A program made the translations under genes and the position numbers. Source: a bacterium (GTDB taxonomy: Bacteria > SZUA-79 > Acidulodesulfobacterales > Acidulodesulfobacteraceae). Taken from it: a stretch of 5,208 nt of DNA. The stretch covers positions 1 through 5,208 of the forward strand of contig JAJYZM010000097.1 in assembly GCA_021799935.1 (NCBI GenBank), written 5' to 3'. Under the pieces are notes generated by a model, which ran no database searches, was not told where the DNA came from, and saw only the letters and a program-made list of their open reading frames with translations. Below are positions 3,521-5,208 of this stretch, in pieces (positions within the stretch are counted from its first letter, which is position 1; each line of letters opens with the position of its first letter).

Positions 3521-4933
3521 ATGATTAATATATCGCAAAATAACGAAAATGTCAATAACAATCTCAAAATTGTTAATAAAAATAAAAACAATAAAAGTGA
3601 AGGCGTTTTCTGTCCAATTACTATGAAAAAAGATAATTGCGAGTTGGTAAATAATTCCGAAAGATTTTGCAATAAAAGCATTAGAGATAAAATAAACTGT
3701 GCAAAAATATTTCGTGATAATGGTTATAATAAAGTAAATATTTATGACCTGATTCCTCACGAAAGTTTTTTGTATCATTTCGTTAAGTATTGCAATAATA
3801 TGACGGACGCGCCCGATAGTTTTGGTTATGCAACAGGATTAGTCATTCTATCTACTGTTGTTCAACGAAATATTTTTATTAATTGGACTGGTCGGAAACT
3901 TTTTTGTAATCTCTATGTTTTACTCATCGCAAGATCCGGTGGAAGAAAAGGCACAACCTTGGGACTTGCGAAGCAATTACTCAATAAGCTTGAGGAAAAT
4001 GATACTGACAATTTTCTTGTTTTTCCGGACGACATAACGCCTGAGAGCTTATTTTCGTTAACTCAAAATCAAACTCATGGAACATTCTTTCATGGCGAAT
4101 TCGGCGGTTTCCTGAAAGGTCTTGACCGACATTACAATAAAGGACTAAAAGAGCTATTAACGGATATTTTCGACAATTTCTCTCATAAGAAATTTATTAA
4201 GGGAAAAGAAGGAATGGGTGAAATGTTCGAATTAGTTGAACCGGCAATTAATATTTTAGGCGCTTCGACGGTTGCTTGGCTTTCGGAAAATTTAAAAGAA
4301 TCGGATTTTAAAAGCGGTTTTATGCAGAGATTTGTTTTTTTTCAGGGTGAATTGGACAAGAAAGAAATTGCTTTACCGGTTAAATCGATCACTTCAATTA
4401 GTGATGATATTGTCGATAAATTATATTCTATGCTTTCGGAGATTTCAGGAATATCTGGCGAAATTGTTTTATCCAATGATGCAATTCAAGCTTATGAATC
4501 TTTCTACTACTCTGATGAAGAATTTAAGAAAAGGCAGTCCGAAATATATGGCAGTTTTCATACTCGACTTTATACGTTTGTCATTAAACTTTCGATGCTA
4601 TATTGTGCGATGAGAATGGATAAAACAATCTCAAAAGAAGATATTGAATATGGAATAAAAGCAAAATTATTAGTTGAGACTCAACTTTATAGCGTATTTG
4701 ACAGACTATTAAGTAATGATGTTCAGGATAGGCTCGAAAAAATTAAAAATATAATTGCGGAAAACGGCGGGACAATAAACAGAAGTAAATTATTACGTTA
4801 TAGTCATATGCTTGCTAAGGATTTTGACAATTATATTATGACATTAGAAGAGAATGGAACAATATTTAAAAAGACTGAAACAAAAACAAATAAAACAAAA
4901 CCAACAATTCATTATTGTTTATTGGACGTATAA
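3521..4933 (+). CDS. DUF3987-family helicase-like ATPase of the replication module
   Basis: The 470-residue product resembles DUF3987 proteins, P-loop ATPases found in mobile elements beside primase-like genes. The nucleotide-binding loop is at 137-146 (ARSGGRKGTT, Lys143), in the R-K form usual in this family rather than the classical G-K-S/T. Glu193 in GTFFHGEFGGFL is the likely Walker B acid. ILGASTVAWLSENL (246-259) and GFMQRF with Arg270 fit the sensor and arginine-finger region. Residues about 400-470 look like a winged-helix tail. The first 30 residues are Asn/Lys-rich and probably disordered, followed by four cysteines at 31, 40, 50 and 60, whose role is unclear. It probably acts as a helicase or origin-processing motor together with the TOPRIM protein. 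The start at 3521 is supported by AGGAG at 3507-3511. The N-terminal part is very AT-rich (11 G/C in 3541-3600). No helicase activity is shown by the sequence itself. Confidence 0.85.
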   Translation: MINISQNNENVNNNLKIVNKNKNNKSEGVFCPITMKKDNCELVNNSERFCNKSIRDKINCAKIFRDNGYNKVNIYDLIPHESFLYHFVKYCNNMTDAPDSFGYATGLVILSTVVQRNIFINWTGRKLFCNLYVLLIARSGGRKGTTLGLAKQLLNKLEENDTDNFLVFPDDITPESLFSLTQNQTHGTFFHGEFGGFLKGLDRHYNKGLKELLTDIFDNFSHKKFIKGKEGMGEMFELVEPAINILGASTVAWLSENLKESDFKSGFMQRFVFFQGELDKKEIALPVKSITSISDDIVDKLYSMLSEISGISGEIVLSNDAIQAYESFYYSDEEFKKRQSEIYGSFHTRLYTFVIKLSMLYCAMRMDKTISKEDIEYGIKAKLLVETQLYSVFDRLLSNDVQDRLEKIKNIIAENGGTINRSKLLRYSHMLAKDFDNYIMTLEENGTIFKKTETKTNKTKPTIHYCLLDV

Positions 4934-4940
4934 TTAAGTC

Positions 4941-4946
4941 AAGGAG
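4941..4946 (+). promoter_or_regulatory. Shine-Dalgarno of the traH-like gene
   Basis: AAGGAG lies 6 nt before the ATG at 4953, 7 bp after the stop codon of the ATPase gene. This strong site fixes the start of the truncated last gene. The 19-bp gap between the genes has no promoter or terminator, so they are probably cotranscribed. Confidence 0.75.
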
Positions 4947-4952
4947 ACACTC

Positions 4953-5208
4953 ATGAAAAATAAACCCAAAAATATAATTATTATCGCTCTTTTTATATTT
5001 TTCGCTTTATCGTCTTTTGCCGTCAAAAGTGCTTCCGCCGATATGTCCACTTTTTTATCGACGGTAGTATCCCAAGCGCAAAATCTCGCTCCTCAGGCAT
5101 ATCAAGCCCAGCAGAGAGGATTTTTTGTAGGCGGTTCTATGACTATTCCGCCCCAAGGAGTATCGCTTCAACCTATATCTTTTACTCCTCCGTCGCTTTC
5201 TATGAACG
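4953..5208 (+). CDS. traH: TraH-like conjugative pilus assembly protein, N-terminal part (cut by window edge)
   Basis: The reading frame is open to the window end (85 codons). It starts with a signal peptide: a basic MKNKPKN, a hydrophobic core at about residues 8-24, and a signal peptidase I site after SASA (cut between Ala29 and Asp30). The mature start, DMSTFLSTV followed by QAYQAQQRGFFVGGSM and then VSLQPISFTPPSLSMN, matches the layout of TraH of F-type type IV secretion systems: an Asp-Met-x-x-F segment, a Gln-Gly-Gly-rich 'AGY-x-GGS' segment, then a V-x-L-x-x-I stretch. TraH is a periplasmic protein that helps pilus extension and assembly in the F-type mating-pair apparatus. This is the only conjugation gene visible, and finding it directly behind the replication genes is unusual. 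GC content is higher than in the gene before it (101 of the last 228 bases). Most of the usual length of several hundred residues lies beyond the window. The match is from memory of the family, so another secreted protein is possible. Confidence 0.65.
   Translation, partial: MKNKPKNIIIIALFIFFALSSFAVKSASADMSTFLSTVVSQAQNLAPQAYQAQQRGFFVGGSMTIPPQGVSLQPISFTPPSLSMN

Larger units (their letters stand above)
89..5208 (+). mobile_element. left part of a tRNA-Val-integrated conjugative element (ICE)
   Basis: The assignment rests on gene order: intact tRNA, attachment-proximal integrase, repeat-rich spacer, ribbon-helix-helix regulator, excisionase-like protein, primase-like TOPRIM protein, DUF3987 ATPase and a TraH-like conjugation protein, all on the + strand. 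The integrase and tRNA support integration; the TraH-like start supports conjugation rather than a phage. The replication genes suggest that the excised circle can be copied, as known for several ICE families. The right end is not visible. A phage-plasmid or a remnant island are alternatives, although all complete genes look intact. Confidence 0.72.

Noticed and set aside
3054..3778. Leftward open frames antisense to the TOPRIM and ATPase genes (3054-3284, 3286-3681, 3503-3778)
   Set aside because: They are Phe/Leu/Ile-rich translations expected from the complement of AT-rich, Lys/Asn-rich coding sequence, without a ribosome binding site or recognisable domain, and they also cover the regulatory hairpins.
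4128..4137. GACATTACAA inside the ATPase gene, identical to one arm of the hairpin at 3460-3486
   Set aside because: A single 10-base match in AT-rich sequence is plausible by chance, and the copy encodes part of the conserved ATPase core, so long-range RNA pairing is not supported.
4332..4613. Forward open frame inside the ATPase gene in another frame
   Set aside because: It lies wholly within the well-supported DUF3987 coding sequence and has no start signal or domain.
1371..5208. Search for an attR copy of the tRNA-Val 3' end
   Set aside because: No repeat of the T-arm/acceptor sequence was found; the GGTTCG at 1387 matches only six bases. The right end must lie outside the window.

Overview
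The window appears to be the left end of an integrative conjugative element (ICE) inserted at a tRNA-Val gene in an AT-rich, Gram-negative bacterium. Three things point to this: a complete tRNA-Val (UAC anticodon, encoded CCA) next to a tyrosine integrase gene reading away from it, a plasmid/phage-like replication module, and, at the right edge, the start of an exported protein resembling TraH of F-type conjugation systems. TraH belongs to a machine that spans two membranes, so the host should be diderm. The species cannot be named from this sequence. The right attachment site is not in the window, so the element continues past position 5208.

Layout. Positions 45-121 hold tRNA-Val, whose 3' half is the probable attachment core. 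Positions 157-185 form a near-consensus promoter for the integrase, and a perfect tandem 11-bp repeat (212-233) lies in its leader. The integrase gene (252-1370) has all six catalytic residues. Positions 1371-1925 are about 555 bp with no credible gene but many repeats: five direct and one inverted copy of TGTGAATT around a palindromic AT-rich core, a long hairpin, and two sets of repeats spaced 10 bp apart. This is the best candidate in the window for a replication origin or a protein-loading/partition site. A strong promoter at its right end drives a 63-residue ribbon-helix-helix protein (1926-2117), apparently from a leaderless message.

From 2298 an operon-like series begins, all on the + strand: an excisionase-type DNA-binding protein (2298-2570), a short TOPRIM protein overlapping it by 4 bp (2567-3454), a DUF3987 helicase-like ATPase (3521-4933) and the traH-like gene (4953 onward). 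The TOPRIM protein keeps the outline of the DnaG CHC2 zinc domain, but all four metal ligands are replaced. With the ATPase it probably forms a primase-helicase pair that copies the excised circle. Two adjacent hairpins precede the ATPase gene, and the second carries the Shine-Dalgarno in its loop, which suggests translational control of this gene.

The most unusual points are the repeat-rich region 1481-1596, the Shine-Dalgarno-in-loop hairpin, the zinc-free primase-like protein, the leaderless repressor-like gene with a duplicated promoter/operator sequence, and the rise in GC content at the start of the transfer gene. All assignments come from reading motifs by eye; no database search was made.
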